Shown: one piece after another, positions 44,697-52,972 of the stretch
Position numbering within the stretch: the stretch's first letter is position 1
Layout of the letters: each line of letters starts with the position of its first letter
Source: Spirosoma arboris
Lineage (GTDB): Bacteria > Bacteroidota > Bacteroidia > Cytophagales > Spirosomataceae
Length of the DNA: 64,000 nucleotides
Direction: 5' to 3'
Assembly (NCBI RefSeq): GCF_009754945.1
Contig: NZ_WPIN01000008.1
Location: forward strand, 248,001 to 312,000
Translations under genes and position numbers: made by a program
Notes under the pieces: generated by a model
The model's database searches: none
What the model was told of the DNA's origin: nothing
The model's input: only the letters and a program-made list of their open reading frames with translations

Positions 44697-44756
44697 TTGT
44701 CAGGGATTGCCAGGTACGGTCAAGGATAATAAAGGGCCGACGACAATTCCTGACAA
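44697..44756. repeat. Inverted repeat upstream of rnpB
   Basis: TTGTCAGGGATTG (44697-44709) pairs with CAATTCCTGACAA (44744-44756) with one G-T wobble. It follows the DUF4403 stop by 3 bases and ends just before the rnpB -7 element, so it may terminate the upstream gene. The same word (TGTCAGGGGTTG-like) recurs in the hairpin at 59789-59860. Confidence 0.6.
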
Positions 44757-44762
44757 ATTCTG

Positions 44763-44770
44763 TACCTTTG
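44763..44770 (+). promoter_or_regulatory. -7 promoter element of rnpB
   Basis: TACCTTTG, an exact TAnnTTTG match, lies 11 bases before the first paired base of helix P1 (44781), in agreement with a start near 44777. Confidence 0.7.
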
Positions 44771-44776
44771 TGGTCC

Positions 44777-45275
44777 CTGATCAATACGAGTTGGCTTATC
44801 GCGTCTGAGCAATTAGGCGAGGAAAGTCCGGGCAGCATAGGGCACCCTACTTCCTAACGGGAAGGAGGATGGTTGGGAACGACCATTCGACAGCCAGTGT
44901 CACAGAAAATATACCGCCAATTTTTAATGGCGAATGAATGAGCGAATGTGTGAATAGCTGGCGTATGCTATTATTCTCCTATACACCGCTTCGGCGGCCC
45001 GGTCATTCGTTCACTCATTAAGTCTTGGTAAGGGTGAAAAGGTAGGGTAAGAGCCTACCGCCCAACGGGTGACCGGAGGGGCAGGATAAACCTTAGGGGC
45101 TGAAAGACCAAATAAGCGTTGGATGTGGGGCGGCTCGTTCCCGTTCTGGAGAAATCCAGATGCCAACGCGGGTAGGTCGAACGAGGTGGTCGGTGACGGC
45201 CATCCCAGATAAATGATAAGCCATTCCATTTTTGTGGGAGGACAGAACCCGGCTTATAGACTCGTATTGAGAGGG
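44777..45275 (+). ncRNA. rnpB: RNase P RNA (class A)
   Basis: The catalytic RNA of RNase P, which matures tRNA 5' ends. P1 pairs TCAATACGAGT (44781-44791) with ACTCGTATTGA (45260-45270). P2 pairs GGCTTATC (44793-44800) with GATAAGCC (45215-45222). The conserved P4 strands are GAGGAAAGTCCGGGC (44819-44833) and ACAGAACCCGGCTTA (45242-45256). The J11/12 and P15 landmarks AAGGGTGAAAAGG and AGAGCCTACCG, then GGCAGGATAAACC, are present. A T run after 45275 fits a terminator. The P12 arm (44921-45028) is unusually long and built of repeated GAATGAG-like words. Total length is about 500 nt, longer than the typical 380-420. Confidence 0.95.
44921..45028 (+). repeat. Extended word-repeat hairpin inside the P12 arm of RNase P RNA
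   Basis: The left arm contains AATGAATGAGCGAATG (44934-44949). The right arm, CATTCGTTCACTCATT (about 45004-45019), pairs with it at 14 of 16 positions. The words match those of the intergenic hairpins in this window (GAATGAG, GAATG), so the arm may have grown by the same process. Confidence 0.65.
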
Positions 45276-45354
45276 TTTTTTAGATTCGATGAAGCATCCT
45301 GGTACTATTCGCCTGCATTGGGACAGTACGTTGTTGGCGATAATTTTTTTCTTT

Positions 45355-46794
45355 TTATTTATTTCCTTCGAGTTCTTTTAATTTATTTTTTGCTTCTTCA
45401 TAACCTGGATAAATAGCAAGCGCTTTTTTATAAAAGATTATGGCATCGGCTTTTCGGTTCAATGCCGAATAAATATTACCCATTGTTACCATTACTAAAT
45501 CTCGATTAGGAAATTCTGCTGCATTATTTTCAGCAATGATTCTTGCATCTTCATGCCGTTTCAATGTTTGTAATTGTTCAGCCAGGAAATTCATCGAGAT
45601 CCAATCAGTATAATAATGAGCAGAATCCGTTTTCATGTGCTTATACTTTTCAATTGCTTTTAGCGCTCCTTGCTCAGCTATTAACTTCTCAATAACTTTA
45701 TGAACGGGTTGTTTCAGATGGATTGGCTTATTGTATAACACTTTTGCCAAATTACCTGTGATTCCAAAAAAATCAGTAGGAGAACTATTGCAAAGAATGA
45801 CTATTAAACCGTTTGTGGAAGGAATACGAACGACAAATGATATAAAACCTTCAGTCATTCCTAAGTGAAAATTCGAAGTTACACTATCTGTAGGCGTGTA
45901 TTTAAACTGTTTGTTGAACCAGCCATAGCCGTATTGAGCGGGCCTAATGCCTGGTGTAAACATCTCTGCAGTGAGCTGTTTGTTGAGCAATGTGTTAGTG
46001 CTAAGTGCTGTATGAAACTTGAAAATATCGTCAACGGTAGAATATAAATCTCCTGTTCCCATCGTATTTGATTGATCACGAAAATCTAAACTGGTATATC
46101 CTCCAAAACTATAATCATATCCTGTAGCTCGTTTATTTATTATCTGAGTATGAAAATAAGAACCTGAACTGTTCATGCCAATTTTATCAAAAATATCTTC
46201 TTTCATTAAGTGTGAATATGATTTGCCGGTAACTCTTTCCATAATATAACCAAGCGTAAAATATCCCCAACTACTATACGCGTATTTTGTGCCCGGTTCA
46301 AAAACCAGAGAAGAATCTATATATATATTTACATAGTCTTCTCTTGCAAAATTCTGACGACTAATCCTCGGGAAAAAATCTTTTATTATGTCATAATTCG
46401 GAATTCCTGATGTATGGCTTAATAATTGCCTGATGGTGACTTTCGCTGCGGGTTTATTAGAAAATTCAGGAAGATAATCTGAAATTGTTTTATCAAGATT
46501 TATTAATCCTTTCTGAACCTGAATAAGCATTAGTACAGCCGTAAACGGCTTTGAAACAGAACCAATCATGAATTTAGTATCAGTAGTATTAGGGATATCC
46601 CATTCTCTATTGGCCAATCCAAAAGCAGCTTTATAAATGACTTTGCCATTCTCAGCAACTAAAACACTTCCGTCGAACATGTTATAGTTATGATAGGCCT
46701 TCATTAGTTCATCTAGTTTCTCTTTTTTGCTTTGAGCTACGCTTGAATTTAGTATCAAGGCAAACAGACTCGCAAAAATTAAATACGATTTCAT
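45355..46794 (-). CDS. Exported serine hydrolase of the beta-lactamase/class C PBP type
   Basis: 479 residues. Signal peptide MKSYLIFASLFALILNSSVAQ. The class C motifs are SVSKP (SxxK nucleophile) and YSSWGYFTLGYIMERVTGKS, the position of the YxN tyrosine. HTSG is seen in LLSHTSGIPNYD. The C-terminal 90 residues form TPR-like helices (YSALNRKADAIIFYKKALAI). Such proteins are D-aminopeptidases, esterases or D,D-peptidases, rarely true beta-lactamases. The gene is clearly more AT-rich than its neighbours, with TTA, AAT and AAA-rich codons, and sits between rnpB and rpsP, suggesting acquisition. Substrate unknown. Confidence 0.88.
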   Translation of the reverse strand: MKSYLIFASLFALILNSSVAQSKKEKLDELMKAYHNYNMFDGSVLVAENGKVIYKAAFGLANREWDIPNTTDTKFMIGSVSKPFTAVLMLIQVQKGLINLDKTISDYLPEFSNKPAAKVTIRQLLSHTSGIPNYDIIKDFFPRISRQNFAREDYVNIYIDSSLVFEPGTKYAYSSWGYFTLGYIMERVTGKSYSHLMKEDIFDKIGMNSSGSYFHTQIINKRATGYDYSFGGYTSLDFRDQSNTMGTGDLYSTVDDIFKFHTALSTNTLLNKQLTAEMFTPGIRPAQYGYGWFNKQFKYTPTDSVTSNFHLGMTEGFISFVVRIPSTNGLIVILCNSSPTDFFGITGNLAKVLYNKPIHLKQPVHKVIEKLIAEQGALKAIEKYKHMKTDSAHYYTDWISMNFLAEQLQTLKRHEDARIIAENNAAEFPNRDLVMVTMGNIYSALNRKADAIIFYKKALAIYPGYEEAKNKLKELEGNK

Positions 46795-46961
46795 AGTAGT
46801 GTAGATTAATAGAAAAGTAGGCTTCCTGATTAGTAAAGTTTAGGCAAAATTTATTGTCATTCAAATTTGACATGGAAACTAGTAGACCGAACTCATTACT
46901 ACCCATTCAGAAACTCTAAACTATTTCCTGCCTCAAATTAACATTGCCTCCACTTTTTTCG

Positions 46962-46969
46962 TACCTTTG
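46962..46969 (+). promoter_or_regulatory. -7 promoter element of rpsP
   Basis: TACCTTTG is an exact TAnnTTTG match 53 bases before the rpsP ATG. A TTG at 46944-46946 is only 15 bases upstream. A leader of about 45 bases would precede rpsP. Confidence 0.55.
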
Positions 46970-47022
46970 CGGCCACGTTTTACAAGGGGGATGCGTCTCC
47001 CATCAAAACCAAGCAAGCACAA

Positions 47023-47571
47023 ATGAGTGTTAAAATTCGTTTAGCGCGTCGTGGACGCAAAAAAAGAGCGATTTACGATATCGTGATAGCAGAGTCAACC
47101 TCTCCTCGCGATGGCCGTTTTATTGAAAAAATCGGTTCGTACAATCCCAACACCGACCCTTCGACGGTTGTATTGAAGTCGGAGCGGGCTGTTTATTGGC
47201 TCATGGTTGGTGCTCAGCCGACTGATACCGCGCGTTCGGTATTGTCGCATGAAGGCATCATGTATCGTAAACACCTACAAGTGGGTGTCAACAAAGGTGC
47301 TATAACGCAAGAACAGGCCGATGAAAAATACACGACCTGGCAAGAAGGAAAGCAAAGCCGTAAAGCCGGCGCTGCCGACACAAAATCGCAAACCAAAGAG
47401 CAAGATCGTGCTGCTCGTCTGGAAGCGGAGAAAAAGGTGAACGAAGCTCGTGCTGAAGCTATCGCCAAGAAAAACAAAGTTGAAGAGCCAGTTGTGGAAG
47501 CTCCAGTAGCTGAAGAGGCTGCTGCTGAAACACCTGCCGCTTCTACTGAAGAAACTCCCGCTGCGGAATAA
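47023..47571 (+). CDS. rpsP: 30S ribosomal protein S16 with long Ala/Glu-rich tail
   Basis: 182 residues. The S16 core is VKIRLARRGRKKRAIYDIVI, AESTSPRDGRFIEKIGSYNP and VVLKSERAVYWLMVGAQPTD (about residues 2-85). Typical S16 is about 80-90 residues; here a tail of nearly 100 residues is rich in K, E and A (EEPVVEAPVAEEAAAETPAA), a common Bacteroidota extension, likely disordered on the ribosome surface. S16 is a primary assembly protein of the small subunit. The gene leads the classical rpsP-rimM-trmD group, separated from rimM by a hairpin. Confidence 0.97.
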   Translation: MSVKIRLARRGRKKRAIYDIVIAESTSPRDGRFIEKIGSYNPNTDPSTVVLKSERAVYWLMVGAQPTDTARSVLSHEGIMYRKHLQVGVNKGAITQEQADEKYTTWQEGKQSRKAGAADTKSQTKEQDRAARLEAEKKVNEARAEAIAKKNKVEEPVVEAPVAEEAAAETPAASTEETPAAE

Positions 47572-47614
47572 TTTTTCGACGGCTCTGGTAACCAGCGCTT
47601 CCGTAAATTTGTGA

Positions 47615-47650
47615 AGAAAGAGCCTGTTCGTTTCTGGACAGGCTCTTTCT
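47615..47650 (+). terminator. Hairpin terminator or attenuator between rpsP and rimM
   Basis: A 13-bp stem (AGAAAGAGCCTGT at 47615-47627 and ACAGGCTCTTTCT at 47638-47650) with a 10-base loop. It could reduce read-through, giving S16 in excess over the two RNA-maturation proteins. Confidence 0.75.
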
Positions 47651-47717
47651 GTAACTAACGTGGCTGACCAGCTTATCGGGATACAGCTATAAATGCGGCT
47701 ACCAACCGCGTTATATT

Positions 47718-48314
47718 ATGACAAAAGACGATTGTTATCAAGTAGGTCATATCACCAAAACGCATGGCGTTAGTGGTGAACTAGTGCTTTTTCTGGACGT
47801 TGACAACGCAGCCGAATATGCCGACCTGGAGTCCGTGTTGCTGGAAGTGAAAGGCGAATTGATTCCATACTTTATAGAATCAATTGCTATTGTAAAAGGC
47901 AGTCGGGCGATCATTGCTTTTGAGGATGTCGACACCATTGAGCAGGCGGAGCGTCTCATCAACTGCGGAGCTTATCTGCCACTAGATGAATTGGAGCCCA
48001 TCACAGACGAAACCCGTTTTTACTTCCACGAAATTGTTGGCTATCAGGTTGTTGATGCCGAAGCTGGTGAGCTAGGTACTGTTCGGGGCGTGTATGCTAT
48101 GAACGCGCAGGATTTGATCGCTATGGATTATGAAGGTAAAGAAGTCCTGATTCCAATCAACAGCGACATCGTAAAGACAGTTGATCGTGCTCATCAGAAA
48201 CTCAATGTCGCCCTGCCAGACGGTCTTCTCGCTATTTATATGGAAGACGCCAGCAAAGACGACAAGTCTGAAATCAACGGCGACGAAGCCGACGACGATA
48301 CCGATGAGGATTGA
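47718..48314 (+). CDS. rimM: Ribosome maturation factor RimM
   Basis: 198 residues. N-terminal domain: YQVGHITKTHGVSGELVLFL and ALEDVDTIEQAERLINCGAY-like segment (IAFEDVDTIEQAERLINC). The PRC-barrel domain has RFYFHEIVGYQVVDAEAGEL, GTVRGVYAMNAQDLIAMDYE and KEVLIPINSDIV. The C-terminal tail is acidic (DASKDDKSEINGDEADDDTD). RimM binds S19 and the 30S head during small-subunit maturation. Its last 11 bases overlap the start of trmD. Family assignment is firm. Confidence 0.95.
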   Translation: MTKDDCYQVGHITKTHGVSGELVLFLDVDNAAEYADLESVLLEVKGELIPYFIESIAIVKGSRAIIAFEDVDTIEQAERLINCGAYLPLDELEPITDETRFYFHEIVGYQVVDAEAGELGTVRGVYAMNAQDLIAMDYEGKEVLIPINSDIVKTVDRAHQKLNVALPDGLLAIYMEDASKDDKSEINGDEADDDTDED

Positions 48315-48981
48315 TATCATTACCTGCCTGCCCAAGCTTTTAGATAGCTTTTTTGCCCATTCCATTCTGCAGCGAGCACAGCAGGGTGGGTATGTGGAAG
48401 TTGTTGTTCACGACCTGCGTGATTACACACTCGACAAGCATCGTCGCGTGGATGATTATGCGTTTGGTGGGGGAGCCGGTATGGTCATGCAGATCGAGCC
48501 AATTGCTCGCTGCATACGGACACTACAAGCCGATCGTACATACGACGAAATCATTTATATGACTCCCGATGGGGAACGGCTAAACCAGAAAACGACGAAC
48601 ACGTTGTCGTTGCGGGAAAACCTGATTATCCTATGCGGACATTATAAAGGTGTCGATGAGCGAGTTCGGGAATTGTTCATCACCAAAGAAATCAGTATTG
48701 GCGATTACGTGCTTTCGGGTGGTGAACTAGCTGCCTGTGTGCTATCGGATGCCATCATTCGTTTATTGCCAGGTGTCTTGAATGATGAGACATCGGCCCT
48801 GACCGATTCGTTTCAGGATAATTTGTTAGCGCCACCTGTTTATACCCGCCCAGCGGAATTTGAAGGCCATCGTATCCCAGACATTCTGCTGTCGGGCCAC
48901 GAAGCTAAGATTGACGAATGGCGGCATGAACAGGCGTTGGAACGCACCCGAACCCGACGACCTGATTTGCTGGAAGAGTAA
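48304..48981 (+). CDS. trmD: tRNA (guanine-N1)-methyltransferase
   Basis: 225 residues from ATG 48304, which overlaps the rimM end by 11 bases; the frame extends upstream to 48181, but MRIDIITCLPKLLDSFFAHS is the family N-terminus. SPOUT-fold knot motifs are seen: DDYAFGGGAGMVMQIEPI, IYMTPDGERLNQKTT, ILCGHYKGVDERV and EISIGDYVLSGGELAA, then PPVYTRPAEFEG and LSGHEAKIDEWR. TrmD methylates G37 of tRNAs that read CNN codons, preventing frameshifting. rplS, which usually follows in other bacteria, is absent; the next gene is unrelated. Confidence 0.97.
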   Translation: MRIDIITCLPKLLDSFFAHSILQRAQQGGYVEVVVHDLRDYTLDKHRRVDDYAFGGGAGMVMQIEPIARCIRTLQADRTYDEIIYMTPDGERLNQKTTNTLSLRENLIILCGHYKGVDERVRELFITKEISIGDYVLSGGELAACVLSDAIIRLLPGVLNDETSALTDSFQDNLLAPPVYTRPAEFEGHRIPDILLSGHEAKIDEWRHEQALERTRTRRPDLLEE

Positions 48982-49050
48982 AGATAAAAAGGATCTGATA
49001 AACCGAATGGCTGATTTTGGGTTATAAAAGCTCAACATCAGTCATTTTTT

Positions 49051-49683
49051 ATGCAGCTATTAGTTGTGGGAGCCACTGGAGGCACAGGTCGACAGGCTGT
49101 TGAACAAGCACTTCAGCGTGGTTATTTTGTTACAGCTTTTGTGCGCGACCCTACTAAATTGCCTATTAAGCACACGAATTTAACAGTGCAAACTGGCGAC
49201 GTACTCAAACCGAACACACTTCTCCACGCCGTCCGGCGACAAGATGCCGTGTTTTGTGCGCTTGGCAGTCGGCCTGGTCAGCACGATGAGGCTGTAGCTG
49301 ACGGTACGAGAAATCTGATCACAGCCATGCGGCAGGTGGGCGTTCGAAGGCTACTGATTGTATCGTCTCTAGGAGTAGGAACGAGTTATGAAGAGGCATC
49401 ACTTCCCAGTAAATTGTTTATCAAAACATTCTTAAGCGGAGTTATTGCCGAAAAAGAAAAGCAGGAGAAGACTGTTCGTCAGAGTAATCTAGACTGGGTA
49501 ATTGCACGCCCGACAAGACTTACAAACGGGCCAGCTACAGGGCACTATCAACTAGGAGAGCATTTACCATTTCCACTATTTTCTGTACCCAAAATCAGTC
49601 GCGCTGACGTCGCAGCTTTCCTGCTCGACCAACTAGATAAAGACCATTATCTAGGAAAAGCTGTTACAATTACGGGGAAATAA
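49051..49683 (+). CDS. Atypical SDR/NmrA-type NAD(P)-binding protein
   Basis: 210 residues. The N-terminal dinucleotide motif is QLLVVGATGGTGRQAVEQAL, with VTAFVRDPTKLP, AVRRQDAVFCALGS and VRRLLIVSSLGVG, then the short-form ending DHYLGKAVTITGK. It lacks the YxxxK catalytic pair of classical SDRs, so it is an atypical (biliverdin reductase B or NmrA-like) member that may act as a flavin or quinone reductase or a redox sensor. It starts 69 bases after trmD. The pathway is unknown. Confidence 0.9.
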   Translation: MQLLVVGATGGTGRQAVEQALQRGYFVTAFVRDPTKLPIKHTNLTVQTGDVLKPNTLLHAVRRQDAVFCALGSRPGQHDEAVADGTRNLITAMRQVGVRRLLIVSSLGVGTSYEEASLPSKLFIKTFLSGVIAEKEKQEKTVRQSNLDWVIARPTRLTNGPATGHYQLGEHLPFPLFSVPKISRADVAAFLLDQLDKDHYLGKAVTITGK

Positions 49684-49701
49684 AGCCTGTTATCAACCAA
49701 C

Positions 49702-50070
49702 CTACTCTGGATGCGAGCTAACGATTTTGCAATCACAACGCTTTGTGGCGGCTGGTAACGTAACCGGTTTGTCGAAACTACTATTGGGCGCCAGCGTGCG
49801 GGTGAAGGTTGTATATTTTTCTTTGAGCTTATTTCCCGATTCATCAAAGGCGATGATTTTTACAGACACATCATTGTGTGAGCGGGATGAATGATTCTTT
49901 ACGACCACATTGACAGTTGAGGTAACGAGTACATTGTCTACCTCAGAACAGTCAACGCCTAAATCAATGGTTTGTAAAGTAAGCGATGTATTGTTCAGTT
50001 TTGAGATAACATACAGAGCAATGCTACCGATAATAACGATAAGCACAATCAATCTCACCAGTGCTTTCAT
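49702..50070 (-). CDS. Membrane-anchored protein with FxLYD-like beta domain
   Basis: 122 residues. The N-terminal TM anchor is VRLIVLIVIIGSIALYVIS. The rest is a beta-sandwich-like domain (VNVVVKNHSSRSHNDVSVKI, IAFDESGNKLKEKYTTFTRT, LAPNSSFDKPVTLP) with a Cys pair near the end (RCDCKIVSSHPE). The pattern 'VxVKNxSSxxxxDVxVKIxxFDxxGxxL' is that of small FxLYD or late-embryogenesis-like domains. It is likely anchored in the inner membrane facing the periplasm. It follows 8 bases after the transglycosylase gene, so it may work with it. Function unknown. Confidence 0.75.
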   Translation of the reverse strand: MKALVRLIVLIVIIGSIALYVISKLNNTSLTLQTIDLGVDCSEVDNVLVTSTVNVVVKNHSSRSHNDVSVKIIAFDESGNKLKEKYTTFTRTLAPNSSFDKPVTLPAATKRCDCKIVSSHPE

Positions 50071-50078
50071 AGGAATTG

Positions 50079-52319
50079 TTATGGGTTGTTGGCTTCAAGG
50101 GCCTTTTTAGCTTCTTTCTCCCGGCGTTTTTGCTCGCGTCGTTCTTGTCGTAGCTGCTTACGAGTTTTAACGGTGTCTGTTGGGGCAGCTTCGCTAGGGA
50201 GTACATCTGGAGTGGTCCGACGTTCTGGCTGGACGGTCGCTGGTGCCTCATCAGTACGTTTTTCATCGGCTTTCTTACCTTTGAATAGCCGGCGGAAAAA
50301 GTTGCCGATACCTGTGCCACCTTCGTCTTCATCTGTATCGACCTCTGCCGGGTCTGTCATCAAACTGTCGCTCTGAAATAACGAGTCTACAGGAGCCACT
50401 TCTCGGCGAAGACCTTCACGGAGTCGAACATCGTAGAAACCGTACGATCCTGAATCAGGGGTAGTTAAGCCACGCCGGGCCATAATACGGCCAATTAGTT
50501 TGAAGTACCCCCGAACATTACGAACCTGTAGGTATCCGCCTGGTACGAACCAATTCAAGGCCGATTTGGGGCGTGGAACTACAAAGGCCAGAAAAATACT
50601 TTCTCCCAGATTGAGATCAGAGGGACTTTTCGCGAAATAATAGCGAGCCGCTTCGCCGATGCCATAAATATTACGTCCCCACTCAATGATATTGAGGTAA
50701 ACTTCATACATCCGTTCTTTCGGAACGATGTGTTCGTTCTCAATCAACCAGACAATCAGAATCTCCTCAACCTTACGCGAAATCGTTTTATTTCGACTCA
50801 GAAATGCATTTTTAACCAACTGCATCGAAATAGTACTGGCTCCACGTTTAAACGATTTCTGCTTAAAATTCGTGGCAATCGACACGCGGAACGCTTTCTC
50901 ATTGAACCCTTTGTGCGTGAAGAAATTATAGTCTTCTGATGTCAGCAGCGCATTGCGGAGATCAGGCGAAATTTGATTAAGCGGTGTATAATCCGGATTC
51001 TCCGGTCCAACGACAATATCCCGAACAGGCTTGCCTTTCTCGTAGGGCGTATACACAAACGGTTGGTTGATAGACGCGAAATCAGTGCGACCCATTTGCA
51101 GGATATGAAAGCCTTCAGACGTCAGGCCAGAATCGAATTTTACGGAATCGGGAAGAGAGGAGTCTAATTGGAAATCAACATCATACCTGAGCTTTCCAGA
51201 TACTTTCATTCCTTCTAGCGACTCAAACAAACCCTGTGGAAATGAATTGAACAAGGCTTGTGCATCCATGGAACCCGTATGGAGCTGGGCTTCGTAAATC
51301 TTTGTTGGCTTAAGCGTATATTTTACAAACGGATGGGCGCTAACTTCACCAAGATGCAGAGTTGACGAGCTATCGACACCCACATAATTCTCACCAACAA
51401 ATAGATGCGCATCCATGGCTGCTCGCGGTATCAGTACATCGGTACGAGCAATAGCCGGATGGTTGATGCGCAGATTTCGGACAGAGCCAGCCCCTTCCAG
51501 GCGAAACTCACTTCCTGAACGGTCAACCTCGTGAAGCTCAGCTCGTAGCGTGTCGGCCTGAAGTTTTAAGTTGAATCTCTTCTGAATATACGGGAGTTCA
51601 ATCGGCTTGCCTTCTGCATAGAGCGCAAGATTATACTCTCTATCGGCAGGGTCTGCCGTGCCCGTAATGTGCCAGGTTGCCTGATTGCCGTTTAGTTTCA
51701 GGGTTGACGTTACGTCTTCGTTGTTGATGACTGCCGTTTGTGTAATTAAACTGAGCGTATCGGTCGTATCCATAGCCCGAAACTCCAGATTGCTGATATT
51801 CAGATCCTCAGGGATCTTGGACAGAATATTGTCAATTAGATTTTCGGTTACGTCGGCCAGATTTGTACGCTGTGTTGTTTCGGCAGATGGCTCACTAGTG
51901 GCTGTGGAGTCACGCTTTTTGTGAAGCAGAAAATCAATATTCGTCAGCGAATCCCGCTTTACGACCTGAATCAGACCATTTTCGAGGGTCATACCTGACA
52001 ACCCGATTTTGCCAACCAGTAAAGGCCAGAACCGAACAGCCAGTTCAACCCGTTGGATGCGAGCCAGACTGTCGCGCTTTTCGGGGACAACCGAAATATC
52101 GGTAAACGCCAACGAACTCAAGCCAGTAAATTTGGCCGAGCCAATACGAACATCAAGATGATAGTCTCGCTTTGCTTTACGGATTCCGCGTTCAAGGGCG
52201 GTTTTTAGCAGACTTTCGCGCTTAAAATAAGCAACTACACCACCTACAAAGGCCAATAAAAAAATACTTAAAAATATCCAGCCAGCAATACGCAGAGCTT
52301 TCTGTTGACGATACGTCAT
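50079..52319 (-). CDS. AsmA-like/GT51 peptidoglycan transglycosylase fusion
   Basis: 746 residues. A TM helix (AGWIFLSIFLLAFVGGVVAY, residues 12-31) is followed by about 380 residues of AsmA/DUF748-like beta repeats (SLAFTDISVVPEKRDSLARI, LSGMTLENGLIQVVKRDSL). The transglycosylase domain (about 440-620) has SEDYNFFTHKGFN with the catalytic Glu at about 462, RGASTISMQLVKNAFLS and VYLNIIEWGRNIYGIGEAA, the invariant GT51 motifs. GT51 enzymes polymerise lipid II into glycan strands at the inner membrane. No transpeptidase domain follows, so it is monofunctional. A basic, low-complexity tail (KQLRQERREQKRREKEAKKA) ends it. The fusion with AsmA-like repeats is unusual outside Bacteroidota. Confidence 0.9.
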   Translation of the reverse strand: MTYRQQKALRIAGWIFLSIFLLAFVGGVVAYFKRESLLKTALERGIRKAKRDYHLDVRIGSAKFTGLSSLAFTDISVVPEKRDSLARIQRVELAVRFWPLLVGKIGLSGMTLENGLIQVVKRDSLTNIDFLLHKKRDSTATSEPSAETTQRTNLADVTENLIDNILSKIPEDLNISNLEFRAMDTTDTLSLITQTAVINNEDVTSTLKLNGNQATWHITGTADPADREYNLALYAEGKPIELPYIQKRFNLKLQADTLRAELHEVDRSGSEFRLEGAGSVRNLRINHPAIARTDVLIPRAAMDAHLFVGENYVGVDSSSTLHLGEVSAHPFVKYTLKPTKIYEAQLHTGSMDAQALFNSFPQGLFESLEGMKVSGKLRYDVDFQLDSSLPDSVKFDSGLTSEGFHILQMGRTDFASINQPFVYTPYEKGKPVRDIVVGPENPDYTPLNQISPDLRNALLTSEDYNFFTHKGFNEKAFRVSIATNFKQKSFKRGASTISMQLVKNAFLSRNKTISRKVEEILIVWLIENEHIVPKERMYEVYLNIIEWGRNIYGIGEAARYYFAKSPSDLNLGESIFLAFVVPRPKSALNWFVPGGYLQVRNVRGYFKLIGRIMARRGLTTPDSGSYGFYDVRLREGLRREVAPVDSLFQSDSLMTDPAEVDTDEDEGGTGIGNFFRRLFKGKKADEKRTDEAPATVQPERRTTPDVLPSEAAPTDTVKTRKQLRQERREQKRREKEAKKALEANNP

Positions 52320-52342
52320 GCTTAGTCTCTATTCTCGAACTG

Positions 52343-52350
52343 CAAAGATA
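52343..52350 (-). promoter_or_regulatory. -7 promoter element of the AsmA-GT51 gene
   Basis: Minus strand TATCTTTG is a perfect TAnnTTTG match, 23 bases before ATG 52319. Confidence 0.6.
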
Positions 52351-52362
52351 GGGAATTGGTGG

Positions 52363-52483
52363 GGTAAGTGCAGTAAGTCTGAGTAAGTGGAGTAGTAAGT
52401 GAAGTGGATGAAGTAAGTGTAATGAGTATTCCCTTACTTTTCTTACTACACCATTACACTTACTACACTTATTTACATTACCT
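52363..52483. repeat. Word-repeat imperfect hairpin (GTAAGTG)
   Basis: The left half repeats GTAAGTG/AGTAAGTG about six times; the right half carries the complementary TTACTACAC and CACTTAC words. Together they can form a long imperfect hairpin that fills the gap between the GNAT stop and the transglycosylase promoter. Confidence 0.65.
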
Positions 52484-52934
52484 AAAAATCCAAATGACAG
52501 TTCGTCCAACCGTCGTCGAAGCGAGTACCAAATTGTTTGTAGAAGCCGATCGCTGGCTCATTCCAGTCCAATACCTGCCACATCATACCGGTACAGTTGG
52601 TATCGCGAGCCATCTCAATAGTGGCATCTAATAACAACTTTCCAACCCCATAACCTCGAAAATCTTCCGTCACGATGATGTCTTCCAGATATAGGCGTTT
52701 GCCTTTCCAGGTCGAGTATCGGAAGAAATACAAGGCCATACCGACAATATTCTTAGTATCAGAGTCCTCGGCCATGATCATCCCGAAAAGAGGATTCGGG
52801 CCAAAGCCATCGAGGGCCATTTGTTCGACGGTATTGGTAACCTGATCAGCAGCTCGTTCGTAAACAGCTAATTCCATAACTAAGGCGAAGGCTTCCGGTA
52901 TATCTTCGAGGGTGCCAGGGCGGATTGAAATCAT
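52482..52934 (-). CDS. GNAT family N-acetyltransferase
   Basis: 150 residues. ISIRPGTLEDIPEAFALVME is the N-terminal strand-helix; YLEDIIVTEDFRGYGVGKLL holds the acetyl-CoA-binding R/Q-x-x-G-x-G/A motif (FRGYGVG). WQVLDWNEPAIGFYKQFGTR and the ending DGWTNCHL resemble the diamine (spermidine/spermine) N-acetyltransferase branch. It transfers acetyl groups to small amines or similar substrates in the cytoplasm; the actual substrate is not shown. It lies between two word-repeat regions. Confidence 0.88.
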   Translation of the reverse strand: MISIRPGTLEDIPEAFALVMELAVYERAADQVTNTVEQMALDGFGPNPLFGMIMAEDSDTKNIVGMALYFFRYSTWKGKRLYLEDIIVTEDFRGYGVGKLLLDATIEMARDTNCTGMMWQVLDWNEPAIGFYKQFGTRFDDGWTNCHLDF

Positions 52935-52938
52935 TTTT

Positions 52939-52966
52939 AATGATGAATGATAAATGATGAATGATG
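52939..52966. repeat. Left word repeat flanking the four-helix-bundle gene
   Basis: AATGATGAATGATAAATGAT and onward to 52966: about four copies of AATGATG. It is the inverted counterpart of the repeat at 53355-53380, with the four-helix-bundle gene between them. Confidence 0.75.
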
Positions 52967-52972
52967 TTGCTA

